DNA of 64,000 bases from Streptomyces sp. NBC_00443 (lineage in GTDB: Bacteria; Actinomycetota; Actinomycetes; Streptomycetales; Streptomycetaceae), in the NCBI RefSeq assembly GCF_036014175.1, contig NZ_CP107917.1, positions 4,774,001 to 4,838,000 on the forward strand. Direction: 5' to 3'. Every line of letters begins with the position of its first letter. Position 1 is the first letter of the stretch. Positions 25,025 through 32,480 of the stretch are shown here, one piece after another. The notes below the pieces were generated by a model. The model had not been told where the DNA came from. It worked only from the letters and a program-made list of their open reading frames with translations, and did no database searches. Both the position numbers and the translations under genes were made by a program.

Positions 25025-25047
25025 AGTGGCTAGAGGCCATAGCCACT
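25025..25047. promoter_or_regulatory. GntR operator box 1 (divergent promoter region)
   Basis: AGTGGCTA and TAGCCACT face each other across 7 bp (25025-25032, 25040-25047). The half-site AGTGGC recurs in two boxes downstream of the regulator gene (25842, 25865). The location between DUF1152 and the GntR gene suits repression of both. Confidence 0.7.
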
Positions 25048-25063
25048 TGGACAAGGAGGGGGC

Positions 25064-25804
25064 ATGCCTCAGATCGAGGAGGCTCAGCCGAAGTATCTCC
25101 AGATCGCGCACTTCATCCGTGATCAGATCCTGCGGGGGGATCTGCGGCCCGGGGACGAGGTTCCCTCGGAACGGCAACTCGCTGCCGACTGGAAGGTGTC
25201 GAGGCCGACGGCGGCCCGTTCGCTGGAGGCGCTGAGTCATCAGGGCCTGGTCGAGAAGCGGCAGGGGTCGGGCACCTATGTGCGCAGCCTCGAAGTCAAC
25301 CGGCGGGCACGGGAGTTGTACGGGCGGGCCAGGCAGACAGGGAAGATCTACACCGCCGGTGAGTACGCTGTCATCACGTCTGCGGGCTGGCTGGAGGCAC
25401 CAGACCACGTCGCCGAGGCGTTGGGCCTGGTAAAGGATCGGCGAGCCGTGCACCGCCGGCGCATCACCAATAACCAGGACGGGCCCATCACGCTGTCCAC
25501 CTCGTGGTTCGCTCCTGACGTCGGCCAGAAGGCGCCCAAGCTCCTGGACCCGGAACGGATCCAGGAAGGCACCCTGTTGTACGTCGAGACCATGACAGGA
25601 CGCCAGGGAAGCTACGCCGAAGACCGCATGTGCGCTCGGGCGGCCACGGACGAGGAATCGGCAGACCTGAAACTGGCCTCTGGGTCGGCGGTGTTGATCG
25701 TCCATCACGTCGTCTTCGACCTCCAGGACCGGCCTTTGGAGTTCGCCGAAGCCACCTACCCGCCCCACCGCTGGGCGTTCGAGCAGGGCTACCCACTCTC
25801 CTGA
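25064..25804 (+). CDS. GntR-family regulator, HutC/UTRA subfamily (KorSA-like)
   Basis: The 246-residue protein has an N-terminal winged helix (about 10-75: YLQIAHFIRDQILRGDLRPG, PSERQLAADWKVSRPTAARS, KRQGSGTYV) and a C-terminal UTRA effector-binding domain (about 95-240). In AICEs such proteins repress transfer and replication genes (family knowledge from KorSA of pSAM2). The GGAGGG RBS precedes the ATG. Matching AGTGGC-type boxes lie upstream of it and immediately downstream, before the Zn-ribbon/ATPase genes. It therefore probably controls itself, the DUF1152 gene and the downstream pair. Confidence 0.88.
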   Translation: MPQIEEAQPKYLQIAHFIRDQILRGDLRPGDEVPSERQLAADWKVSRPTAARSLEALSHQGLVEKRQGSGTYVRSLEVNRRARELYGRARQTGKIYTAGEYAVITSAGWLEAPDHVAEALGLVKDRRAVHRRRITNNQDGPITLSTSWFAPDVGQKAPKLLDPERIQEGTLLYVETMTGRQGSYAEDRMCARAATDEESADLKLASGSAVLIVHHVVFDLQDRPLEFAEATYPPHRWAFEQGYPLS

Positions 25805-25841
25805 CGGTTCGTAAGTTCCGTCGAACCGGTTGCACGTCGCG

Positions 25842-25882
25842 AGTGGCTAATGCCACTATCCAGTAAGTGGCTAAGGCCACTT
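25842..25882. promoter_or_regulatory. GntR operator boxes 2 and 3
   Basis: Two close inverted repeats, AGTGGC-TAAT-GCCACT (25842-25857) and AAGTGGC-TAAG-GCCACTT (25865-25882), lie 23 bp apart centre to centre. They are directly before the small gene at 25902. They share the half-site of box 1 at 25025 and define the consensus AGTGGC-TAAN-GCCACT. Confidence 0.75.
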
Positions 25883-25901
25883 GATCGGAAGGGGGCACGG
25901 C

Positions 25902-26075
25902 GTGACGGGTCAGCGGCCGGAACAGGGCGCGCACTTAACCTGCCGGGGATGCCGGGGGCGCGGCTGGAAACGCGTCAGCTCACGTACGGCGCTGGCGCTC
26001 TCCACTGTCAACGACCGTGCCCGTGCCACATCGAAGCGACGGTGCCTCGACTGCGACGGCGCCGGCAGGGAGTGA
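25902..26075 (+). CDS. Small zinc-ribbon-like protein (57 aa), AICE backbone
   Basis: Two CxxC knuckles (CRGCRGRGW near residue 15 and CLDCDGAG near the end) in a 57-residue protein resemble half of a DnaJ-type zinc-binding fold. A short Ser/Thr linker (SSRTALALSTVN) lies between them. The GTG at 25902 follows GAAGGGGG, so it is preferred over the upstream in-frame ATG that would overlap operator box 3. It lies 6 bp before the ATP-binding protein gene and is probably co-transcribed. I recall such a pair in other Streptomyces AICEs; no function is known. Confidence 0.65.
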   Translation: MTGQRPEQGAHLTCRGCRGRGWKRVSSRTALALSTVNDRARATSKRRCLDCDGAGRE

Positions 26076-26081
26076 GCACGG

Positions 26082-26519
26082 ATGGCCTACACAATCGACC
26101 GCCACCCAGGCCCGGACGCACCCCGACTCGGAGCGATGGTCTTGCATCCAATCGCGGAGTCCGTACCCCGGGCCCGACGCTGGTTCCAGAAGTTCATCGC
26201 CCCGTACAACCCGGCCTGCTCGGTCGACGACTGTGCACTGATGATCTCCGAGCTGGTCACCAACGCCATCGTCTACGGGCGGGCGGATGATCCATGGGTC
26301 GTGCGGGTGGAGTGGTTTCGCGAGGGAGCTTCGCTGCGCGTGGAGGTGCACAATCCCGGGTTCCCGGCGAGTGTTCGCGTGCGCCAGCCGGACGCCAACG
26401 ACGCGCATGGTCGTGGTCTCCTCTTGGTCGACTCCATCGCCGACTCGTGGCACTCCGGCCCGAGCCGCTTCGGCGGTACGGTCGTGTCTTTCGAGATGGC
26501 CGATGCCTGGCCGTCTTGA
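26082..26519 (+). CDS. ATP-binding regulatory protein (RsbW-like GHKL ATPase)
   Basis: The 145-residue single-domain GHKL protein has its N-box at ALMISELVTNAIVYG (about 52-65), its D/G1-type segment at VEVHNPG and its G2 box at AHGRGLLLVDSIADSW (about 108-123). Stand-alone RsbW-like kinases in Streptomyces bind anti-anti-sigma or sigma factors; those on AICEs have no defined target (family knowledge). It follows the Zn-ribbon gene by 6 bp and lies upstream of a second GntR gene, so it is part of the regulatory block. Confidence 0.85.
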   Translation: MAYTIDRHPGPDAPRLGAMVLHPIAESVPRARRWFQKFIAPYNPACSVDDCALMISELVTNAIVYGRADDPWVVRVEWFREGASLRVEVHNPGFPASVRVRQPDANDAHGRGLLLVDSIADSWHSGPSRFGGTVVSFEMADAWPS

Positions 26520-26564
26520 TGCAAGACCCCGTCTGTTCTGACACTCGAACTGTCGCTAGTCTGG

Positions 26565-26577
26565 TTGACCAGTTGAC
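26565..26577. promoter_or_regulatory. Operator-like TTGAC repeats before the second GntR gene
   Basis: Two direct TTGAC units (26565-26569 and 26573-26577) lie 27 bp before the GntR ATG at 26604. TTGAC/GTCAA half-sites recur after the gene at 27368-27420, suggesting autoregulation. One TTGAC may also serve as a -35 element. Confidence 0.5.
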
Positions 26578-26603
26578 TTGGCCAATCTCGACAGGCGGCG
26601 TTC

Positions 26604-27332
26604 ATGGCGTATGAGGTGGAGGCACCGAAGTACGTTCGCCTCGCGCAGACGATTCAGCGTCGCATCGAGGACGGCACGTATCCGCCGGGTACCCGCGTTC
26701 CCAGTGAGAATCAGCTGGTGCAAGCCTTCGGGATGTCCCGCCCGACCGTCGTACGGGCGCTGGAGCTGTTGAAGCGTGACGGATGGCTGGAGTCCCGGCA
26801 GGGCTACGGCACGATTGTCCGTGGTCGCCCGGCCGTCGCCGAGCAGAGAGACCGTCGGGGGCGCGAGGCGCTGGAGCGCGATGAATCGTTGGCCGCAGGG
26901 CGCCTCGTCGAGGTCGGCCAGGTCCCGGTGCCCGCTCGCGTCGCTTCCGCGCTCGGGCTACCCAAGCGGACCAAGGTACTTGTGCGCCGGTTCCTCGTCG
27001 AAGCGGACGGCGAAGCTGTCGAGCTGGTCTCGTCGTACTTCCCCGCCGGCTTGGTCGACGGCACCGAGTTGGGCAGCCCTGAAGCCTTGAGCGGCAGCCC
27101 CCGTGAGCACCTGGAAGCCCGGAAGAAGATCCGCTTCGATCACGTCACGGAGCGGGTCTCGGCTCGACTGCCGGAAAGCGACGAAGCCGAGCTGCTCGAC
27201 TTGCCAGAGGGTGTGCCTGTCCTGAGCGTCCTGGTCATCGCGTGTGACGCCTCCGGGCAGGCGATACAAGTTTCTGACGTGCTGCTTCCTGCCGATCGGC
27301 AGGAACTCGAAGACACCTACCGCTTGAACTGA
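26604..27332 (+). CDS. Second GntR-family regulator with UTRA domain
   Basis: The 242-residue protein has a winged helix at about 8-72 (YVRLAQTIQRRIEDGTYPPG, PSENQLVQAFGMSRPTVVRA, SRQGYGTIV) and a UTRA domain at about 90-235. It shares the fold of the first GntR protein but differs clearly in sequence, and its surrounding half-sites (TTGAC) differ from AGTGGC. The two regulators therefore probably control separate promoters. It lies directly upstream of the SCO3933-family gene and traB, separated by a GTCAA-type operator pair, which points to control of conjugal transfer. Confidence 0.88.
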   Translation: MAYEVEAPKYVRLAQTIQRRIEDGTYPPGTRVPSENQLVQAFGMSRPTVVRALELLKRDGWLESRQGYGTIVRGRPAVAEQRDRRGREALERDESLAAGRLVEVGQVPVPARVASALGLPKRTKVLVRRFLVEADGEAVELVSSYFPAGLVDGTELGSPEALSGSPREHLEARKKIRFDHVTERVSARLPESDEAELLDLPEGVPVLSVLVIACDASGQAIQVSDVLLPADRQELEDTYRLN

Positions 27333-27367
27333 GCCTCACTCGGGGCCAGTTCTCCCCAAAACTCCAC

Positions 27368-27420
27368 TTGACAAGTCAACCTGGCATCCCTAGCTTCGAA
27401 CTTGCTAAGTCAACTTGTCA
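27368..27420. promoter_or_regulatory. Operator pair before the transfer operon
   Basis: TTGAC-AA-GTCAA (27368-27379) is a 12-bp inverted repeat. About 40 bp on, AAGTCAACTTGTCA (27407-27420) contains the same half-sites. They flank the expected promoter of the gene at 27461 and match the TTGAC units upstream of the second GntR gene. Confidence 0.65.
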
Positions 27421-27460
27421 GGTGACGGGTTGATCGACTTCCGAAGAAGGAGAAATCCCT

Positions 27461-27811
27461 GTGCGTGTGATCCGCATCGACACCTCGGCCGCCACGATCC
27501 TGCTTACCGAAGCTCCGGCACCGAAGGTGCGCGACCGGCAGACCGGTGAGATCGCCAAGGACTCTGTGAGCGGTGAGGCACTGATGACGGTCGGCGTCGT
27601 CTTCATCGACGAGGGCGAGTCGTCCCTGGTCCAGGTCACGATCCCCGAGAGCGGGGTGACGGACGGCCTGACCGTCGGCGCCCCTGTCTCGTTGCCGGGG
27701 CTCATCGCCCGTCCGTGGGAAAGCGTGTTCAACGGCCAGCAGCGACACGGCATCGCCTACCGGGCCACCGCCATTGCTCCGGGCGCCTTCCCGATGGCTC
27801 AGGCGGGCTGA
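27461..27811 (+). CDS. SCO3933-family regulatory protein (116 aa)
   Basis: The sequence (MRVIRIDTSAATILLTEAPA, KVRDRQTGEIAKDS, QVTIPESGV) matches the small AICE proteins annotated as SCO3933 family regulatory protein. They are conserved immediately upstream of traB-like genes. The protein is mainly beta-stranded with no DNA-binding motif visible. The GTG at 27461 follows the RBS AGAAGGAGAAA. Its stop is 5 bp before traB, so the two are co-translated. A precise role in transfer is unknown. Confidence 0.75.
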   Translation: MRVIRIDTSAATILLTEAPAPKVRDRQTGEIAKDSVSGEALMTVGVVFIDEGESSLVQVTIPESGVTDGLTVGAPVSLPGLIARPWESVFNGQQRHGIAYRATAIAPGAFPMAQAG

Positions 27812-27816
27812 TCGAC

Positions 27817-29190
27817 GTGACCGACCTGGTGACGTGGGCCGAACTGGGAGGGTCGCTAGCCGCGATAGGCGGCGCGGCCTACGCCCGGCATGCCCACCCC
27901 GCGGCGTACTGGTCCACGGTCGGACTGCCGGTCTCGGTGGTCCGGCTGCTGGTCTCGTACTCCTCAACGATGGACGCGTGCGGCCTGACGGTCGAACCGC
28001 CCCGCTGGCGGGCGCTGGCCATCAAGGCGACCACCCGCCGTGAGGTCCGGCCCGTCCCGCCCCGCCGGGGTCTGATTCGGCCCACCGCGACCGGTCTGCG
28101 TCTCCGGCTCCGCTTGGCCCCGGGCCAGGAGCCGGCGGATGTGGCGGCCTCGGCCGAACGCCTTCGGCATGCCTGGGGCGTACACGCCGTGTACGTCCGG
28201 GACGTCAAGCCCGGCGTCGTTGAACTGCGGCTCGTCGGCTTCGATGTCTTGCGGAAGGTCCGGATGCCTCGCCGGACCGAAGGCAGCCACCTCCGGGTGC
28301 CGGTGGCGCTGCGGGAGGACGCGACAGCGTTCGTCCGCGACTACCGCGCCGTACCGCATGAACTCGTCCTCGGCGCCACGCTGTCCGGCAAGTCCATGTA
28401 CCTGCGCAACCTGCTCACCGCGCTGGCCGCTCAGCCCGTCGTCCTGGTCGGGATCGACTGCAAGCGCGGGGTTGAGCTGGCGCCGTTCGCTCCCCGGCTT
28501 TCCGCTCTGGCGACCGATCCGGAGCAGGCGGCCGTGCTGCTGCCCGTGCTCGTGAAGGAAATGGAGGACCGCTACGACTTGATCAAGGCCCGGCAAGGCA
28601 TCGCGCCCGGTACACCTGATGAGCTGATCGCCTCGGACATCTGGGGCCTGCCCGAGAGCGAACGGCCTGCTCCGCTCGTCCTGTTCATCGACGAGGTGGC
28701 CGAACTTTTCCTCGTCGCCACACGGAAGGAGGAGGAACGGCGGGACGAGATGGTCACCCAGCTCATCCGCCTCGCTCAGCTCGGTCGCGCCGCCGGCATC
28801 TACCTGGAGGTCTGCGGCCAGCGCTTCGGCGCCGAGCTGGGCAAGGGCGCCACCATGCTCCGGGCCCAGCTCACGGGGCGCGTCTGCCACCGCGTCAACG
28901 ACGAAGCCTCCGCCAAGATGGCTCTCGGCGACATCGCCCCTGAGGCCGTCTTCGCCGCCTGCGCCATCGCCTCCGAGCTACCCGGCCTCGCCGTGGTCGG
29001 CGATACATCCGGCGGCTGGTCCCGCATCCGCACTCCGTATCTCTCCCTCACCGACGCTGCGGCCACCTGCCGCGATACGGCCCACCTCGTCCCCGACGTA
29101 CCGGCACTCGCACCCTTCCGGCCGTATGTCCCGCCTGTGGCCGTCAAGGGCGCCGGGCCGGTACCCACCCCGCGCCCCGTCCCCGAGTAG
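27817..29190 (+). CDS. traB: FtsK/SpoIIIE-like conjugal transfer ATPase (TraB/TraSA)
   Basis: The 457-residue protein has an N-terminal membrane segment (about 8-50, including WSTVGLPVSVVRLLV) and a linker. The motor domain has Walker A GATLSGKS (186-193) and Walker B LVLFIDEVAEL (287-297), followed by RAAGIYLEVCGQR. In Streptomyces a TraB hexamer alone moves double-stranded DNA between mycelia after binding 8-bp repeats (clt), so this is the transfer motor of the AICE (family knowledge). It is shorter than many plasmid TraB proteins because the C-terminal wHTH is not obvious. The start is a GTG 5 bp after the preceding stop. Confidence 0.92.
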   Translation: MTDLVTWAELGGSLAAIGGAAYARHAHPAAYWSTVGLPVSVVRLLVSYSSTMDACGLTVEPPRWRALAIKATTRREVRPVPPRRGLIRPTATGLRLRLRLAPGQEPADVAASAERLRHAWGVHAVYVRDVKPGVVELRLVGFDVLRKVRMPRRTEGSHLRVPVALREDATAFVRDYRAVPHELVLGATLSGKSMYLRNLLTALAAQPVVLVGIDCKRGVELAPFAPRLSALATDPEQAAVLLPVLVKEMEDRYDLIKARQGIAPGTPDELIASDIWGLPESERPAPLVLFIDEVAELFLVATRKEEERRDEMVTQLIRLAQLGRAAGIYLEVCGQRFGAELGKGATMLRAQLTGRVCHRVNDEASAKMALGDIAPEAVFAACAIASELPGLAVVGDTSGGWSRIRTPYLSLTDAAATCRDTAHLVPDVPALAPFRPYVPPVAVKGAGPVPTPRPVPE

Positions 29191-29274
29191 CCATACCCGC
29201 TCCCACGGTTGGCGCGGCCGTCCTGCGCCAAGTCCCTACCCCCTCTATGCCCGAAATCCGGAAGGAGTGGCGCC

Positions 29275-29931
29275 GTGCGTGCCTTGCCCGTCCGCGTTGA
29301 CGCCGTGCTCGTCCAGGCGTTGATCGCCGCCGCCCTGTCCTTCGCCCACCTGCACGACCTGGCCTCGGCCGCCGGACAGCACGGCTGGAAGGCGTGGGCC
29401 TACCCGGTCTCCGTCGACCTGCTGATGGTGGCGGCCTGGCGGCGGCTTCGCTCCGGTGAGGCGAAGGCGGCCGGGTGGTGCTGGTTCCTCGTCGCGCTGA
29501 CCGCATCGCTCGGCGCCAACGTTGCCACAGCCGGACTGCTCGACCTGGACGCCGTACCGGCCTGGTTGCGCATCCTCGTCGCGGGCTGGCCCGCCGTCGC
29601 CTTCCTCGGCGGCACCCTCCTTGCCCACGGGTCACCGAATCCGGACCAGGCTCCCGGACCAATGCCCGAACCGTCCTCGACGGCCGCAGTACCGGAACCC
29701 ATCGCTCCGGAGGTCGAACCGCCCTCGACTGCGGCCGAACTGTTCGCAAACGAAACGGAGTCGGCCCCCTCGTCTCCGTCCCCGGTCCCGCCCGCCCTCG
29801 CCGCCCTGGCCCGGAAGGTCGCCGACGAACACCGCGCCCGAACCGGAACCCCCATCGACACCTCGACACTTCGCGCCCGGCTCGGCATCCCGATGCCGCT
29901 CGCCGAAAGCATCGCCGCCCAACTCACCTGA
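29275..29931 (+). CDS. DUF2637 membrane protein (Spd-like)
   Basis: The 218-residue protein has four membrane helices in the first 125 residues (VQALIAAALSFAHL, YPVSVDLLMVAAW, WCWFLVALTASLGANVATAG, ILVAGWPAVAFLGGTLL), the DUF2637 pattern. A Pro/Ser-rich linker follows, and the C-terminal domain looks DNA-binding (ALARKVADEHRARTGTPI ... TLRARLGIPMPLAESIAAQL). DUF2637 proteins are common on Streptomyces plasmids and AICEs beside transfer genes. A role in spreading the element within the recipient mycelium is inferred. The GTG at 29275 has RBS GAAGGAG. Confidence 0.82.
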   Translation: MRALPVRVDAVLVQALIAAALSFAHLHDLASAAGQHGWKAWAYPVSVDLLMVAAWRRLRSGEAKAAGWCWFLVALTASLGANVATAGLLDLDAVPAWLRILVAGWPAVAFLGGTLLAHGSPNPDQAPGPMPEPSSTAAVPEPIAPEVEPPSTAAELFANETESAPSSPSPVPPALAALARKVADEHRARTGTPIDTSTLRARLGIPMPLAESIAAQLT

Positions 29932-29950
29932 CCCCGGAGGAACTTCCCAC

Positions 29951-30142
29951 ATGCGTCCGTCCACGCTCCGCGCGCTGAAACGAGCCGCCGAGCTGACCCG
30001 ACAGAACCGCCTCACCGAAGCCGTACTGATCGCCGAACCGGTCATCCTCGCCGCCGACAGCTACGAGGGCGACGAGATCTTGCGCTGGCTCGCCGATCAC
30101 GTCACCGACTTCACGGGCGAGACGAAGAAGGAGATCGACTGA
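29951..30142 (+). CDS. Small AICE protein (63 aa)
   Basis: The short helical protein (MRPSTLRALKRAAELTRQNR, LADHVTDFTGETKKEID) has no membrane segment or metal motif. The ATG follows the RBS CCGGAGGAA. Its stop overlaps the next start by one base (TGATG). Similar short proteins occur between the DUF2637 gene and the mobile-element transfer protein in other AICEs (memory); the role is unknown. Confidence 0.7.
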   Translation: MRPSTLRALKRAAELTRQNRLTEAVLIAEPVILAADSYEGDEILRWLADHVTDFTGETKKEID

Positions 30143-30333
30143 TGCCCGCCAACCGCCGCTTCCGCCGAGTCGTCCGCATCGGCCCCGTCCAGGTCGCCAC
30201 CTACAACGACAGCCGGGGCCGCGAGAAGCACACCGCCGCCTGCACGGCTCCGCGCTGCGGCTTCTCGACCGACTACGACAGCCGGGCCGCCGCCGAGCTG
30301 GCCGCCCGTACGCACCGCTGCCGCGTCTGCTGA
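30142..30333 (+). CDS. Mobile element transfer protein (63 aa, Spd-like)
   Basis: The sequence (MPANRRFRRVVRIGPVQVAT, TAACTAPRCGFSTDYDSRAA, RTHRCRVC) matches the short proteins annotated as mobile element transfer protein in Streptomyces AICEs and plasmids. Four cysteines plus a His (C-x4-C, then H-x2-C-x2-C) suggest a zinc finger. It is translationally coupled to the preceding gene. Spread (Spd) functions are genetically, not biochemically, defined in this group. Confidence 0.78.
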   Translation: MPANRRFRRVVRIGPVQVATYNDSRGREKHTAACTAPRCGFSTDYDSRAAAELAARTHRCRVC

Positions 30334-30350
30334 TCCGCTGAGGAGATCCC

Positions 30351-30545
30351 GTGACCGTCTCGCTCCCGCTCGTCTTCGTCCTGGGCGTCATCGCCTGGGC
30401 CGCGATCAAGTTCCTCGGTGTCCGTCTCTGGGTCGCCGTCGTGATCGCGCTGTTCGGCTTCTGGCTCTCGCACACCGTCCTCGCCCCGGCCATCGAATCC
30501 GGCACCCGCACCGGGGTCGACGTCGTCAACGGCACCGACAAGTGA
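30351..30545 (+). CDS. Small membrane protein (64 aa, SpdB-like)
   Basis: Two hydrophobic segments (LPLVFVLGVIAWAAIKFL, LWVAVVIALFGFWLSHTVL) fill most of this protein, followed by a polar tail. The GTG at 30351 has RBS GAGGAG. Its position between the transfer protein and another small membrane protein is typical for Spd clusters, which help distribution of transferred elements across septa. Confidence 0.75.
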   Translation: MTVSLPLVFVLGVIAWAAIKFLGVRLWVAVVIALFGFWLSHTVLAPAIESGTRTGVDVVNGTDK

Positions 30546-30559
30546 CAAGGAGGTACGCC

Positions 30560-30808
30560 GTGTTGTTCCGCCCACAGCTCCCCGACACCCCGCACTCGCC
30601 CCCGGCCATCGCCACGCAGCACCAGGTGCAGGCTCCGGTGCCGTCCGCCGGCCGCCCGCTCACTCCCTACGTGGGAGCGGTCACCGCCGTGGTCGTCGTC
30701 GGCATCGTCCTCACCGCGCTCCTGGCGGCGGTCGCCGTCACGGCCGTGTCCGTGGCTATCGCCGCCGTGGTGCTGCGCTCCCTCGTCAGCAACGCCAACA
30801 GGCGCTGA
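30560..30808 (+). CDS. Small membrane protein (82 aa, SpdB-like)
   Basis: A Pro/Gln-rich cytoplasmic N-terminus (MLFRPQLPDTPHSPPAIATQ) precedes a long hydrophobic region (about 40-75: VGAVTAVVVVGIVLTALLAA), probably one or two helices. The GTG at 30560 has a strong RBS (AAGGAGG); the longer open frame is rejected. It is the last Spd-like gene before rep. Confidence 0.72.
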   Translation: MLFRPQLPDTPHSPPAIATQHQVQAPVPSAGRPLTPYVGAVTAVVVVGIVLTALLAAVAVTAVSVAIAAVVLRSLVSNANRR

Positions 30809-30938
30809 CCGGCCGCCGGGGCGGCAAACGCCGCCAAGCATCCCGCCGCCCCGGGGTCGTCCCTCCCAACCGCAGAAACAGTCGAAAGGAACCCTCATCA
30901 TCACCCGGCAGACTCCGCCCCCGCTGGCGGAACTCTCC

Positions 30939-32243
30939 ATGCTGGCCTCGCTGGGCACCATGCCCGAGCTGGCCCGCCAACTCTCCGGCCTGGGCGGCTG
31001 CACCCACCCCGTCCGCCTCGACGGCCACCGCACGGAGTACGCCGTCAACACGGCGACCGGCGAGATCGGCAACGTCCTGCGCCACCTGGACTCCGCCGCG
31101 CTCCCCGCCGGTCAGCTCCTCGTCCGCTGCAACAACCGACGTGCAACCCGCTGTCCCGCGTGCGCCGAGACGTACCGCCGCGACACCTACCACCTGATCA
31201 CCGCCGGACTGCGCGGCGGCAAAGGCACCCCGGAACAGGTTTCGACCCACCCGCGCGTCTTCGCCACCTTCACCGCCCCTGGCTTCGGCCCGGTCCACAA
31301 CCGCCGCACCGACGGGCGCCCGTGCCGCTGCGGCACCCATCACGACCAGGAGGACGCCGCACTCGGCACCCCGCTGAACTCCGACACCTACGACTACGAA
31401 GCGGCCGTTCTCTGGAACGCGCACGCGGGCGCCCTCTGGCGGCGCTTCTCGATCTACCTCCGCCGGGAAGTCGCCAAGCGCGCCGGCCTCACCCAACGCG
31501 ACTTCCGCGACCACGCCCGCGTCTCCTTCGCCAAGGTCGCCGAATACCAGAAGCGCGGAGCCGTCCACTTCCATGCGGTCATCCGCCTCGACGGCCCGGA
31601 AGGCGGTGACACCTCGCCCCCGGCCTGGGCCACGGCCGAGCTGCTGACCGACGCCATCCGCGCTGCCGCGACCGCCGCACGCATCGACGGCCCGCAGATC
31701 GACGGCCGGGCCCACACCTTCGCCTTCGGGCGTCAACTCGACGTCCGCCCGATCCGTTCCGCCGACTTCGACCACGGCCAGGGCCTGACCGAGCGGGCCG
31801 TAGCGGCGTACATCGCCAAGTACGCCACCAAAGGCGCCGAGACGGCGACCGGCACCCTGGACCGGCCGATCCGCTTCCTCGCCGAGCTGGCCCAGGCACG
31901 GATCACCGATCACGCCCGGCGCATGATCCGTACCGCCTGGACCCTGGGTGCGCGCGCCGAGCTGGCAGACCTCCGCCTCCGGGCCTGGGCGCACATGCTC
32001 GGCTTCCGCGGTCACTTCTCCACCAAGTCCCGCCGTTACTCGACCACGCTCGGCGCCCTCCGTGATGCCCGAGCCGACTGGCGCCGGGCGCAAGCAGCAC
32101 CGCCCGTCCCCCAGGACGGCGAAACCACGCTCGTCCTCGCCCACTGGGTGTTCGCCGGGACCGGCCTCAGCGCTGGTGAGACCTGGCTCGCCGCATCCCT
32201 CGAACCCGCCCCCGGAACGGAAGGAGAACCCACCCATGGCTGA
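30939..32243 (+). CDS. repSA: Rolling-circle replication initiator (RepSA-like)
   Basis: The 434-residue protein has an N-terminal CxxC pair (RCPACAETY, about 72-75), the HUH metal motif HFH (His210, His212) and the catalytic tyrosine motif AAYIAKYATK (Tyr290/Tyr294). It nicks the origin to start rolling-circle replication of the excised AICE. The ATG at 30939 is the first standard start and has only a weak RBS (GGCGGA). A stronger one (AAAGGA, 30885-30890) lies before in-frame ATC codons at 30897/30900, so 13-14 extra residues from a rare start are possible. The 3' end overlaps xis by 8 bp, as in pSAM2. Confidence 0.88.
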   Translation: MLASLGTMPELARQLSGLGGCTHPVRLDGHRTEYAVNTATGEIGNVLRHLDSAALPAGQLLVRCNNRRATRCPACAETYRRDTYHLITAGLRGGKGTPEQVSTHPRVFATFTAPGFGPVHNRRTDGRPCRCGTHHDQEDAALGTPLNSDTYDYEAAVLWNAHAGALWRRFSIYLRREVAKRAGLTQRDFRDHARVSFAKVAEYQKRGAVHFHAVIRLDGPEGGDTSPPAWATAELLTDAIRAAATAARIDGPQIDGRAHTFAFGRQLDVRPIRSADFDHGQGLTERAVAAYIAKYATKGAETATGTLDRPIRFLAELAQARITDHARRMIRTAWTLGARAELADLRLRAWAHMLGFRGHFSTKSRRYSTTLGALRDARADWRRAQAAPPVPQDGETTLVLAHWVFAGTGLSAGETWLAASLEPAPGTEGEPTHG

Positions 32244-32469
32244 GCCCCGAGCCGTGGACAACGTGCAGGGGAACACTGACCCGTCCTTGGTCCTGCTGAC
32301 CGTCGAAGAGACAGCTCGACGGCTCCGCATCGGCCGTACGACGTGCTTCCGGCTCGTGCGCGCCGGAGAGATCGAATCCGTCACGGTCGGGCGGTTGCGT
32401 CGAGTGCCCGCCGATGCCGTGCCCGCCTACGTGGCCAAGCTCCGTCACCGACCCGCTGAAGCAGCCTGA
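32236..32469 (+). CDS. xis: Excisionase (MerR/Xis-type wHTH)
   Basis: The 77-residue protein has the excisionase helix-turn-helix VEETARRLRIGRTTCFRLVR followed by AGEIESVTVGRLRRVP. It would bend DNA at the att arms to direct the integrase toward excision. The ATG at 32236 follows the RBS GGAGAA and overlaps the end of rep. It lies 11 bp before int, so rep, xis and int are one operon. Confidence 0.9.
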   Translation: MAEPRAVDNVQGNTDPSLVLLTVEETARRLRIGRTTCFRLVRAGEIESVTVGRLRRVPADAVPAYVAKLRHRPAEAA

Positions 32470-32480
32470 GGAAGGACGTC

